DNA of 33,735 nucleotides from an uncultured Lachnospiraceae bacterium. Lineage in GTDB: Bacteria > Bacillota > Clostridia > Lachnospirales > Lachnospiraceae. The stretch covers positions 1-33,735 of the forward strand of contig CAJTRL010000026.1 in assembly GCA_910578715.1 (NCBI GenBank). The letters are read 5' to 3'. The position numbers and the translations under genes were made by a program. The notes beneath the pieces were generated by a model. It saw only the letters and a list, made by a program, of their open reading frames with translations. It was not told where the DNA came from and made no database searches. This document shows positions 15,117 to 22,366 of the stretch, piece by piece. Position 1 is the stretch's first letter. Every line of letters begins with the position of its first letter.

Positions 15117-15298
15117 TGCAGTACCTGGGCCGGACGGACAGTGTATCGTTCTCTGACGGAGGCCCTGGAAAACCGTCGGTACTTAGCGAGAAAGCGGCAC
15201 ATAGCTGCTTTCGAGCTTAGTACCGCTACTGGTTTTCGCGGAGCGAGAGCGTGCCTCCAAAGAAAACGATACACTGCCCGCCCGGCCCAGGTACTGCA
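15117..15298. repeat. 182-bp imperfect palindrome (possible mobile repeat or long hairpin RNA)
   Basis: The ends are a perfect 17-bp inverted repeat: TGCAGTACCTGGGCCGG at 15117-15133 and its complement at 15282-15298. Moving inward, further arms pair: 15139-15150 with 15265-15276 (12 bp), 15158-15163 with 15253-15258, 15169-15174 with 15231-15236, 15178-15187 with 15215-15224 (one mismatch), and 15190-15195 with 15207-15212. The tip loop is 15196-15206. Between the last two arms, CGAG (15187-15190) faces CGAG (15212-15215), which allows tandem G-A pairs as in the repeats at the window ends. It holds no credible gene. It could be a miniature palindromic mobile element or an RNA. Confidence 0.8.
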
Positions 15299-15370
15299 CA
15301 GCTGTATTCATAAAACAAATTTCCTCCACAGCATTGCAAATACAGGAAGAGAAGCGTACAATAAAATCAT

Positions 15371-15469
15371 GATAACATCAGTTCTGGGAGGAGTACGGTG
15401 AAACGTATCGCCAGTGTCTCGGTTCACACATTGTATATCCCGGAGGAACACTTGGCGGCTGATGTTATC
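15371..15469. repeat. Inverted repeat flanking a 77-base interior
   Basis: GATAACATCAG at 15371-15381 pairs exactly with CTGATGTTATC at 15459-15469; the right arm is followed by TTTTATTTCATTT. The interior can pair weakly (CCAGTGT near 15411 with ACACTTGG near 15449). The arms lie outside and inside a possible small ORF (15398-15556). It may be a long-loop terminator, a leader structure or a remnant of a mobile repeat. Confidence 0.5.
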
Positions 15470-15556
15470 TTTTATTTCATTTCAGACGGGTTTCATGACA
15501 TTTTCGTCCCCAAATCCCAGCAAATAAGGTATACTGTAATGAGTAATATCCGATGA
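15398..15556 (+). CDS. Possible 52-residue ORF in the gene-poor stretch
   Basis: Starts with GTG at 15398 preceded by GGGAGGAGTACG, a strong ribosome site at correct spacing, and runs 52 codons to TGA at 15554. The product is mixed polar/hydrophobic (SVHTLYIPEEHLAADVIF ...) with no signal peptide or clear membrane helix and no family that I recognise. Much of it lies within the inverted repeat 15371-15469, which argues for caution. The rest of the 15105-15615 gap holds the 182-bp palindrome and no other convincing gene. Confidence 0.3.
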   Translation: MKRIASVSVHTLYIPEEHLAADVIFYFISDGFHDIFVPKSQQIRYTVMSNIR

Positions 15557-15615
15557 AAACCGGACAGGAATTTTATATTTTATCATAGAAACAACTGCGG
15601 CCGGAGGCAGAAGCA

Positions 15616-16335
15616 TTGAAAATTGCAATATGTGATGATGAGAAAATACTCTGTGAACAATTGCGGAATTATATAAAGCGTCAGGAGTTTCATTCTGGCA
15701 GCATTGACTGTTACGAATCCGGGGAGGCGTTTCTTGCGGCTTCTAAACGTTATGATATTATTTTTCTGGATATCCAGATGGCGGGGTTAAACGGCATTGA
15801 AACGGCGAAACGCCTTCGGGAGCGGAAGGACGAGGCGGTACTGATTTTCGTTACAGGCATGAAAGAGTATGTATTCGAGGCTTTTGACGTTTCCGCATTT
15901 CACTATCTGATAAAGCCGGTTCAGGAAGAAAAATTTACGGAAGTTTTTGGAAAGGCCGTTATCGAAGCGGAAAGGCGCAGGCAGAAAGAAAACGGGCCGG
16001 AACAGCTCCTTATCAGCCGCCGCGGTTACAGCATGAAACTGGATAAGGAGGAAATTCTCTACATTGAGAGCAGACAGAGGAAAGCGGTTATTCACACGAC
16101 GCAGAAGGTTCTGGAAATTTATGCCACGATGAACGGGCTGGAAAAAGAGCTGGGAAAGCCTTTTTACCGCTGTCACAGAGGTTATCTGGTCAATCTTTCC
16201 CGAATCAGCGGATATACGGGAGACAGTATCACTTTGTGTAACGGGGAAACGATTTATCTGGCCAGGGAAAAGTATCATGAGTTCGTCAGGGCATATATGC
16301 GTTATCTGCGGGATGGAGGTACGGTCTGTGTATAG
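15616..16335 (+). CDS. LytTR-family response regulator
   Basis: A 239-residue two-component regulator (AgrA/VirR/LytR type). The receiver domain spans 1-120 with acidic pocket D7/D8, phospho-acceptor D52 in FLDIQM, T80 in FVTGM and K100 in LIKPV. The LytTR DNA-binding domain covers about 132-235 (ILYIESRQRKAVIHT ... FYRCHRGYLVNLSRI). These regulators bind pairs of direct repeats about 20 bp apart. The first codon is ATG or the adjacent TTG (GGAGGCAGAAGCATTG ...); the track from 15616 begins MKIAICDDE, and the TTG reading gives the same protein. The stop overlaps the kinase start by 8 bases. No AgrB/AgrD-like genes are adjacent. Confidence 0.9.
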   Translation: MKIAICDDEKILCEQLRNYIKRQEFHSGSIDCYESGEAFLAASKRYDIIFLDIQMAGLNGIETAKRLRERKDEAVLIFVTGMKEYVFEAFDVSAFHYLIKPVQEEKFTEVFGKAVIEAERRRQKENGPEQLLISRRGYSMKLDKEEILYIESRQRKAVIHTTQKVLEIYATMNGLEKELGKPFYRCHRGYLVNLSRISGYTGDSITLCNGETIYLAREKYHEFVRAYMRYLRDGGTVCV

Positions 16336-17836
16336 AGCGCTGGATGAAATATTGGAGCTGCTTGGCTGTATGGCGGAAGGCTGCTGTCTGGCATGGTTTT
16401 ATGGCAGCTTTCTGGAAAAGCGGTTCAAAAGCGGGAAATGGACGGGATGTGCGGTTATTTTAGGTTATCTGGTAATGAGAAAAGCCTGGAGAATGATTTC
16501 CGTGGCAGACTATGAAAATTTGAATTATGAAAGTCTGCGGATTCTCTGCGGCATGGCAGTTTTTTTCCTGATACTCCTGATTCTGCTTGCCGGATTTTAC
16601 CGGGCGGGGCGCCGTATGGGGCTGTTTCTCGCCGTTTCGTTTCTGTCCGTCCGTGAGACCGGGTATCTTCTGAGCTATACCGTCTGGCAGAGAGGGTACA
16701 GTCTGCTGATGGACTGTGCTTCGCGGGCTCTGGAAAAAGGACGCGTCAGCGTGGACGGCCTGATGAATATAGCATATTGGGGCGGGTACGGAATGATTGT
16801 GTTTGTGAATATCACTTTTTTATGGATAATGACTGCCGTGCTAAAACAGATTGTACAGGATTTTCGTGAAAAAGAATACCCGATGCACAGGAGAGAGCTT
16901 TTTTTTCTGCTGGCACCGGAGCTGACCGGGCTGTTTACCTGTGTGATGCTGCGCATCATTATGTTTTATATGGAACAGGAAAGGCCTGTCCTTTTATATG
17001 ATAAATATCCGGTGCTGATTCTGATTGTTCCGCTGATTCTGCTGTTGTCCCTGTTATCCATTCCGTATGGGGTAAAAGTATTTCAGGGACTGACTGACTT
17101 AAACAGAGAAAAAAGCGGCCGGGCCATTCTGGAAAATCAGATAAACGGTATGCAGAAGCAGATAGAAGAGATGGAACAAATTTATAGCGGCGTCCGCAGT
17201 ATGAAACATGATATGCAGAATACGATTTCCATTATCATGCAGCTGACCGAAGGTATAGAAAAAACAGCTTCGGAGGATGCGCGCGATGGAAATGGCGGAA
17301 GCATTCAGGCCTTACAGGAATATCTTTCAGAAATGGGGCATTCTTTTGATGCGCTTGAAATGCGGTATCGGACAGGGAATGCGGTCGTCGATACGTTGCT
17401 CAGTATGAAATATCACGAAATCTGCCGCACAATGCCGGAACTGAAATTTGAAACCGACGGACTGCTTTTCCCAGATTCTATGTATATTCAGAGTTATGAT
17501 ATGGGCGTTATTCTTGGAAACGCACTGGATAATGCGATTGAAGCGTGCGAAATGCTGCATGAAAAAGAAAAAGAAGCCGCTCTTTTTATCCGGGTATCGT
17601 CTTTTCGGAAGGGAAAGATGTTTTTCCTGGAGGTGGAAAACAGTTTTGACGGCGGACTAGGACAAACGTCGCAGACAGGATTTCCGGTAACGGGCAAACC
17701 GGATAAAGGCGTACATGGGTTGGGACTTTTGAATATCAGAAATGCCGCCGAAAAATATTACGGGGCAGTGGACTGGTCGGCGGAGGGACGGGTGTTTACG
17801 TTGTCGGTAATGATGCAGAACGATAAACTGCCATAG
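16328..17836 (+). CDS. GHKL sensor histidine kinase (AgrC-like)
   Basis: A 502-residue membrane kinase partnering the LytTR regulator. The N-terminal part (about 1-255) has six or so hydrophobic helices as a sensor. A dimerisation coiled coil (about 258-290) follows, with the phospho-acceptor H294 in MKHDMQN, then a GHKL ATPase with N-box GNALDNAIEAC (about 398-408) and G-box HGLGLLNIRNAAEKYYG (about 463). The start is GTG 16328, inside the regulator's last codons, because GGAGGT lies 7 bases before it; in-frame ATGs at 16277 and 16313 lack ribosome sites. Tight overlap means coupled expression. The ligand is unknown; AgrC-like sensors often detect peptides. Confidence 0.88.
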   Translation: MYRALDEILELLGCMAEGCCLAWFYGSFLEKRFKSGKWTGCAVILGYLVMRKAWRMISVADYENLNYESLRILCGMAVFFLILLILLAGFYRAGRRMGLFLAVSFLSVRETGYLLSYTVWQRGYSLLMDCASRALEKGRVSVDGLMNIAYWGGYGMIVFVNITFLWIMTAVLKQIVQDFREKEYPMHRRELFFLLAPELTGLFTCVMLRIIMFYMEQERPVLLYDKYPVLILIVPLILLLSLLSIPYGVKVFQGLTDLNREKSGRAILENQINGMQKQIEEMEQIYSGVRSMKHDMQNTISIIMQLTEGIEKTASEDARDGNGGSIQALQEYLSEMGHSFDALEMRYRTGNAVVDTLLSMKYHEICRTMPELKFETDGLLFPDSMYIQSYDMGVILGNALDNAIEACEMLHEKEKEAALFIRVSSFRKGKMFFLEVENSFDGGLGQTSQTGFPVTGKPDKGVHGLGLLNIRNAAEKYYGAVDWSAEGRVFTLSVMMQNDKLP

Positions 17837-17888
17837 AACATAAAGGAAAGAAGTAAAGTTATTGTTTTGAAAGGAAGGGGACAGCAAT

Positions 17889-18674
17889 ATGTATATCAAT
17901 TCGCTGGGCATGCGGGAAATCAATGCACAGACCGTAAAGAATACCGACGAAAGGACGGGGAGCGTCGGCTCATACCATTATGATACGGTTATGCAAAAGG
18001 CGCTGGAGAAACGGAGTGCGGCGGTTGAGGCGGCTTCCCGGGAAGGGGATATGGTCATCACACAGCCAGCCTCTTATTCATACCGGAGTACCGCAAGCCG
18101 GAACTCCTTAACCAGTCAGGAAAAAAACGAAATGTCGTTAGAAGAGTACAGGCAGTGGTTCCGAAACGAAGTGTCTGCAATCCAGTCGGAGAACGTCTTA
18201 CGTTCCCCTTATCTTTCCGATACGCTTATCATTAAGGAAGAAGCCTTTGAAAAGATGAAAAACGAGCCGGAATGGGAAAGAGAAGTGCTCGACAAAATCA
18301 GGACGCATTGCAAAGGACAGGAACTTGCGGGAACAAAGGCGGTTGGCTATCAGATTATCGGCGCATCGCCGGAAAGCTGCCATGAGGAAGGAATCCCTGT
18401 CAGGACGACGGTTTATCCGGCGGTCAGCTCCGCTTCTCCTTATGCGGCATTATCCTATGGTTATCCCTATGCGTCTGCATTGTATGCCAGCCCGTTATTG
18501 ACACCGGGCGGATATTGGAATAGTATGTTGTCAGGGCAGACGGGACTTTCCGGTTACCTGACACAGGGGCTTCTGGGCGGCCAGAACAGCCTCGGAATGC
18601 TTTCTTCCGCCGCATACAGAAATGTGATGAACGGCGGAGTGGAAACCAGTCTGCTCGGTAATTTCTTTACCTGA
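17889..18674 (+). CDS. Hypothetical protein with Tyr/Ala/Gly-rich C-terminus
   Basis: 261 residues, no signal peptide and no clear membrane helix. An N-terminal stretch rich in Ser/Thr leads into a charged helical middle (about 75-140: MSLEEYRQWFRNEVSAI ... EEAFEKMKNEPEWEREVL) and a low-complexity C-terminal third rich in Tyr, Ala, Ser, Leu and Gly (SPYAALSYGYPYASALY). The middle section recalls clostridial proteins of unknown function with an MSLEEY...F..MKNDPE pattern, but I cannot name the family with confidence. GAAGGGGACAGCAAT precedes the ATG. It begins 52 bases after the histidine kinase stop and may be in the same transcript or be a target of that system. Confidence 0.65.
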   Translation: MYINSLGMREINAQTVKNTDERTGSVGSYHYDTVMQKALEKRSAAVEAASREGDMVITQPASYSYRSTASRNSLTSQEKNEMSLEEYRQWFRNEVSAIQSENVLRSPYLSDTLIIKEEAFEKMKNEPEWEREVLDKIRTHCKGQELAGTKAVGYQIIGASPESCHEEGIPVRTTVYPAVSSASPYAALSYGYPYASALYASPLLTPGGYWNSMLSGQTGLSGYLTQGLLGGQNSLGMLSSAAYRNVMNGGVETSLLGNFFT

Positions 18675-18708
18675 AAAGGAATCCTTGCGGCGGACTGAGG
18701 GAGAAAGC

Positions 18709-19554
18709 ATGAAGGTTATGATGAAAAAATCTTTCCGACTGACGGAAATATTATTATTAACGGCGGCCCTGCTTTGCGGCTGCGGTGCAGAACAATATGT
18801 AATGAAAGCGGCGGCTCTTTGTCCGGCGCTTTTTCCAATGTCGTCCGGCGGTCCGGTATTGGAGGAAGCGCTGAACGTATCGGAAGTGCGGAATGAGGCG
18901 TATAGTATTTCGGAAGCGCAGAATGAGGCGCATAGTATACCGGAGGCGGAGGACAGGCCGCAGGATGCTGCGGATATCGAATGGCCGCAGAGCTGGAAAG
19001 AGGCTTACGGAATTTTACTGGAGAACTGGAAGCTGATAGAGGATTATGGGGACTTCAGTTATCTGTCCATGTATTTCGGGGAAGAGCATTATTCTTTTGA
19101 CCGGTACTTTCTCTGCGATATCGACGAAAACGGAACCCCTGAATTATTGCTGTATTCCATGTATATGCGGCTGACGGCGGTTTTTACTTATACGGACGAA
19201 CCTGTTTTTCTGCTGTATAATAATTTGTACGGCATCAATCTGGAAACGGACGAGGTGGTAATCAACGGACACTGGCATGGCGCGGGCGGCTCCGGGATAG
19301 ATGAGTGGTCGGCCTGCCGGATAACGGGGGACGTATCGAAGTACAGCATGTATATTGATTATATGGATTTAAGGGAAGACGGTGGAGAAATCCGTTATAC
19401 GGTATATGATGAAGGGACGGGAATCTATGAGCATCCACAGGACGGTGCGGAATATGATGCGTTTTATGCCGGTCATGTGGAACCCTGTATTCCGATGGAA
19501 TACTATCGGCTGTATGATTTGTCCGATTTGAATGGCCTCGAAGACGTACAATAA
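18709..19554 (+). CDS. Putative lipoprotein with internal 10-residue repeats
   Basis: 281 residues. The N-terminus is a lipoprotein signal: basic MKVMMKKS, a hydrophobic core and the lipobox LCGC, so the mature protein starts at that Cys. A linker follows that repeats SEVRNEAYSI / SEAQNEAHSI / PEAEDR (DNA period 30 bases, 18881-18940). The globular part contains DIDENGTPELLL, a calcium-loop-like D-x-D-x-N-G-x-x-E-L motif seen in many clostridial secreted proteins. ATG 18709 is favoured over an upstream in-frame TTG (18685) because GGGAGAAAGC precedes it and the signal starts there. Function unknown. An 11-bp inverted repeat begins right after the stop. Confidence 0.78.
   Translation: MKVMMKKSFRLTEILLLTAALLCGCGAEQYVMKAAALCPALFPMSSGGPVLEEALNVSEVRNEAYSISEAQNEAHSIPEAEDRPQDAADIEWPQSWKEAYGILLENWKLIEDYGDFSYLSMYFGEEHYSFDRYFLCDIDENGTPELLLYSMYMRLTAVFTYTDEPVFLLYNNLYGINLETDEVVINGHWHGAGGSGIDEWSACRITGDVSKYSMYIDYMDLREDGGEIRYTVYDEGTGIYEHPQDGAEYDAFYAGHVEPCIPMEYYRLYDLSDLNGLEDVQ
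18881..18940 (+). repeat. 30-bp in-frame tandem repeat inside the lipoprotein gene
   Basis: Two near-identical 30-base units (18881-18910 and 18911-18940, both beginning CGGAAG) and a decaying third unit. They encode the variable linker after the lipidated cysteine, and unit number could vary by slippage without changing the frame. Confidence 0.75.
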
Positions 19555-19620
19555 CTTTGTCTGCCGATGTCCTGATTATGGTTCCATCGGATATGTGCTC
19601 TCTTTTTCGGGCAGACAAAG
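19555..19620. repeat. Long hairpin directly after the lipoprotein gene
   Basis: CTTTGTCTGCC (19555-19565) pairs perfectly with GGCAGACAAAG (19610-19620); inside, CCGATG (19564-19569) can pair with CATCGG (19585-19590). The first base follows the stop codon. No T-run follows the right arm, so it is not a standard terminator; it may protect the 3' end or be a processing site. Confidence 0.55.
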
Positions 19621-19680
19621 AGAGGACTGGCGGATACGGAGACGGTATACTGAAAAAAGAAAAACATTAGGAGGAATCAT

Positions 19681-20532
19681 ATGGAATGGGTTGAAAGATT
19701 AAATCAAAGCATGCAGTATATTGAAGAGCATTTAACGGAGGAGATAAGCTATGAGGAACTCGGGCGAATCGCCTGTTGTTCCGCTTATCATTTTCAGAGA
19801 ATGTTCACCTATATGGCTGGCATGACGTTATCCGAGTATATCCGAAAAAGGAAAATGTCGCTGGCAGCGGTTGACTTACAGGAAAAAGATGTGAAAATCA
19901 TTGATGTGGCTGCGAAATACGGTTACAGTTCTCCGACGGCGTTCAACAGGGCGTTTCAGGGCATACATGGCATTGCGCCTTCGGCGGTCAGAGAAGAAGG
20001 CGCTTCTCTTAAAAGTTTTCCGCCGCTTTCCTTTCATATTTCGGTAAAAGGGGCGGCTCAATTGGAATACCGTATTGAAACGAAAAAGGCTTTTCGCATT
20101 GTCGGTGTGTCCGCGCCGCTTTTTCAGGAGATTGAAAAAAACTTCACAATTGTGCCGGGTATGTGGGGCAAAGCAGCGGGCGACGGAACGATTCAGAAAC
20201 TGGCGGGGATGATGGACGCTGAGCCCATGGGACTTCTTGGGGTAAGCGCCTGTAATGAAGAAGAAGACTGGAAATATTTTATTGCGGTGTCGAGCACGAA
20301 ACAGGACGAGGCGTTTGAAGAATACATGGTTCCCGCATCGACCTGGGCAATTTTTTCCGGAACGGGAACGAACCAGTCCGTTCAGGAACTGGAACAGCGC
20401 ATCGTGACCGAATGGCTTCCGACATCCGGTTACGAGTATGCCAATGCGCCGGATATCGAAGTGTATCTGAACCCGGACCCGCAGAATGCAAAATATGAAG
20501 TATGGATTCCGGTGACGAAAAAGCAGTCATAA
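19681..20532 (+). CDS. AraC-family regulator with GyrI-like effector domain
   Basis: 283 residues. The N-terminal two helix-turn-helix AraC domain spans about 5-105 (ISYEELGRIACCSAYHFQRMF ... IIDVAAKYGYSSPTAFNRAFQGIHGIAPS). The C-terminal half (about 120-280) is an AraC effector-binding/GyrI-like domain with RIVGVSAPL and YEVWIPV edges, the Rob/SoxS-BmrR type that senses small hydrophobic molecules. AGGAGG lies close before the ATG. The ligand and targets are unknown. A weak terminator and a GC-rich hairpin separate it from the EAL gene. Confidence 0.88.
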   Translation: MEWVERLNQSMQYIEEHLTEEISYEELGRIACCSAYHFQRMFTYMAGMTLSEYIRKRKMSLAAVDLQEKDVKIIDVAAKYGYSSPTAFNRAFQGIHGIAPSAVREEGASLKSFPPLSFHISVKGAAQLEYRIETKKAFRIVGVSAPLFQEIEKNFTIVPGMWGKAAGDGTIQKLAGMMDAEPMGLLGVSACNEEEDWKYFIAVSSTKQDEAFEEYMVPASTWAIFSGTGTNQSVQELEQRIVTEWLPTSGYEYANAPDIEVYLNPDPQNAKYEVWIPVTKKQS

Positions 20533-20545
20533 AATCTTGATAAGA

Positions 20546-20579
20546 GGAAACGTCTTTCTTCTTGACCCGTTCCCTTTTT
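20546..20579 (+). terminator. Weak terminator after the AraC gene
   Basis: GGAAACG (20546-20552) pairs with CGTTCC (20568-20573) with one bulged A, then CTTTTT. The stem is short and the loop is 15 bases, so efficiency is doubtful. Confidence 0.4.
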
Positions 20580-20620
20580 CATTGTAGCATGGTATTAGGA
20601 GAACATAAGATACGGCGCTT

Positions 20621-20646
20621 CGGGCCCGTCCTCCCGGACGGGCCCG
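20621..20646. repeat. GC-rich hairpin abutting the EAL gene start
   Basis: CGGGCCCGTCC (20621-20631) pairs perfectly with GGACGGGCCCG (20636-20646) with a TCCC loop. The stem is almost all G-C and ends 4 bases before the ATG at 20651. There is no T-run. In RNA it would be very stable and cover the normal ribosome-site position. Confidence 0.7.
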
Positions 20647-20650
20647 CGGA

Positions 20651-22342
20651 ATGAGAAAGAGCAGGATTATCAACATGGGAGAACGGGGATTCTGGCATGA
20701 AAATGAAAGCTACATGGATTCGATAATGAATAAGCTGAATATGCTGGCGGAAGATACCTATCTTTATATTCTGAATCTGAAACAGGACAGGGCTTGGTTT
20801 TCCGAAGCTGCCAAAAAGTATTTTGGAATCCGGGAAACCTGTGTTTTAAACCATTATGAGATTATGCGAGGACTGATACACCCGGAAGACTGGTGGGAAT
20901 ACGAAGAAGGGATTCCGCCGAGAACACAGGGAAAAAACCTCGACTGGGAATTGTGCGTCCGGATGAAGGGCGCTTTCGAAGAATACCATATGTTCAGCAT
21001 TCATACGGACATTGTGACGGATGAGAAGAATGCGGAAGCGTATCTGCTCATTCTGCTGCGCGATGAAAATGTTCTGCCCCGCATCGACGCTCTGACGGAT
21101 TTGTATTCTCAGGCGCGGTTTGTATCGGACCTTGAAATGGAAATTGAAAATAAGGCACCCTTTGCCGTATTCATGATTAAGCTGGAACGGTTCAACAATC
21201 TGAATATTATTTACGGAAATGATTTTACGAACCAGCTGCTAAAGGAAACGGCACTGCAGTTTATTTATATGATGGATGAAAACAGCGCTGTTTACCGGCT
21301 TGACGGACCTAAATTCGGATTTGTTTTAAGGGGAAGCGGCAGAGAAAAACTGCTCGCTTTTGAGCAGAATATCCGGGACAGACTGGCAGAAGGAATCTGT
21401 GTAAATAACAGGCGGATTAAACTCAAAATATGCGCCGGAGCGGTTTTAATAGAACAGTATGATGGTAAAGCGGATTCTATCACTTCTAAAGCCGCATACG
21501 CGCTGGGCCATTCGGAGACGGAACATCAGGGAAAACTGATTATTTTTAACGATGAAGTATATACATCCAGGAATGTAGATTTGGATTTGATGAAGGTGAT
21601 TCACCAGTCAGTCAGGGACGGCTGTGATGGATTTTATGTGGAATACCAGCCAATCGTGGTTTCAGAAACGGGCCGCATCGCCGGGGCGGAAGCACTGGTC
21701 AGATGGCGGAAGGAACCGTACGGAACCGTGCCGCCCGGCAGATTTATCGAATGGATGGAAACGGACCCGGCGATGTATGAACTCGGCAATTATGTATTGC
21801 GGACGGCGCTTGGAGAAACGGTGGGACTGCTGGAAGTTTTACCGGAGTTTGTATTGAATGTAAACGTTTCGGCAAGACAGATGGAGCGGGAAGAATTTCG
21901 CGGGGAAGTGCTGCGGATGTTGGAGCAGACGGGATTTCCGGCGTCCCATTTGTGTCTGGAACTGACGGAGCGATGCAGAGACATGCCGTTGGAACTCATT
22001 AAAAAAGAGGTGGAGTTTTTTCGGGGATATGGCATACGCATGGCAATGGATGATTATGGAACCGGAAGCGCATCTTCCGGCATTGTGCTTCATGCGCCGA
22101 TGGATGAGATTAAACTGGATATGAGTTTTATCCGGGGCATTACCGAAGACGTTAAAAAGCAGGCTATGGTTAAGTCAATCGTAGAATTTGCCAATAGCTG
22201 CGGCATGAGCACCTGTCTGGAGGGCGTGGAGACGGAGGAACTGCAGAATTATCTACGGATGTACCGGGCCACCTGGTTTCAGGGATATTACTATTCCAGG
22301 CCAATCGAAATCAGGAAACTCCGGGAACTGGTGCGGACATAA
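20651..22342 (+). CDS. EAL-domain protein with PAS-like and degenerate GGDEF domains
   Basis: 563 residues. A PAS-like sensory fold (about 25-140) is followed by a GGDEF domain (about 150-305) whose signature reads DGPKF (218-222) in place of GGDEF. It lacks the catalytic acidic residues and so should not make c-di-GMP, though it may bind GTP. The EAL phosphodiesterase domain (about 325-560) looks intact: EALVRW with E347, LELTE, DDYGTG with D467/D468, KLD, and a late EGVET with QGYYYSRP. It therefore probably hydrolyses c-di-GMP. The start is uncertain between ATG 20651 (next to a strong hairpin) and ATG 20675. No membrane segment is seen, so it should be cytosolic. Confidence 0.87.
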   Translation: MRKSRIINMGERGFWHENESYMDSIMNKLNMLAEDTYLYILNLKQDRAWFSEAAKKYFGIRETCVLNHYEIMRGLIHPEDWWEYEEGIPPRTQGKNLDWELCVRMKGAFEEYHMFSIHTDIVTDEKNAEAYLLILLRDENVLPRIDALTDLYSQARFVSDLEMEIENKAPFAVFMIKLERFNNLNIIYGNDFTNQLLKETALQFIYMMDENSAVYRLDGPKFGFVLRGSGREKLLAFEQNIRDRLAEGICVNNRRIKLKICAGAVLIEQYDGKADSITSKAAYALGHSETEHQGKLIIFNDEVYTSRNVDLDLMKVIHQSVRDGCDGFYVEYQPIVVSETGRIAGAEALVRWRKEPYGTVPPGRFIEWMETDPAMYELGNYVLRTALGETVGLLEVLPEFVLNVNVSARQMEREEFRGEVLRMLEQTGFPASHLCLELTERCRDMPLELIKKEVEFFRGYGIRMAMDDYGTGSASSGIVLHAPMDEIKLDMSFIRGITEDVKKQAMVKSIVEFANSCGMSTCLEGVETEELQNYLRMYRATWFQGYYYSRPIEIRKLRELVRT

Positions 22343-22366
22343 AAAGCGGAAAAAGGAAGAATGCAG

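Noticed and set aside
15026..15401. ORFs on both strands across the 182-bp palindrome
   Set aside because: They are mirror-image products of the palindrome itself, rich in Arg, with no ribosome sites.
15616..17836. Complete agr-type quorum-sensing locus
   Set aside because: Regulator and kinase are AgrA/AgrC-like, but no AgrB-like protease or AgrD-like peptide gene is present nearby.
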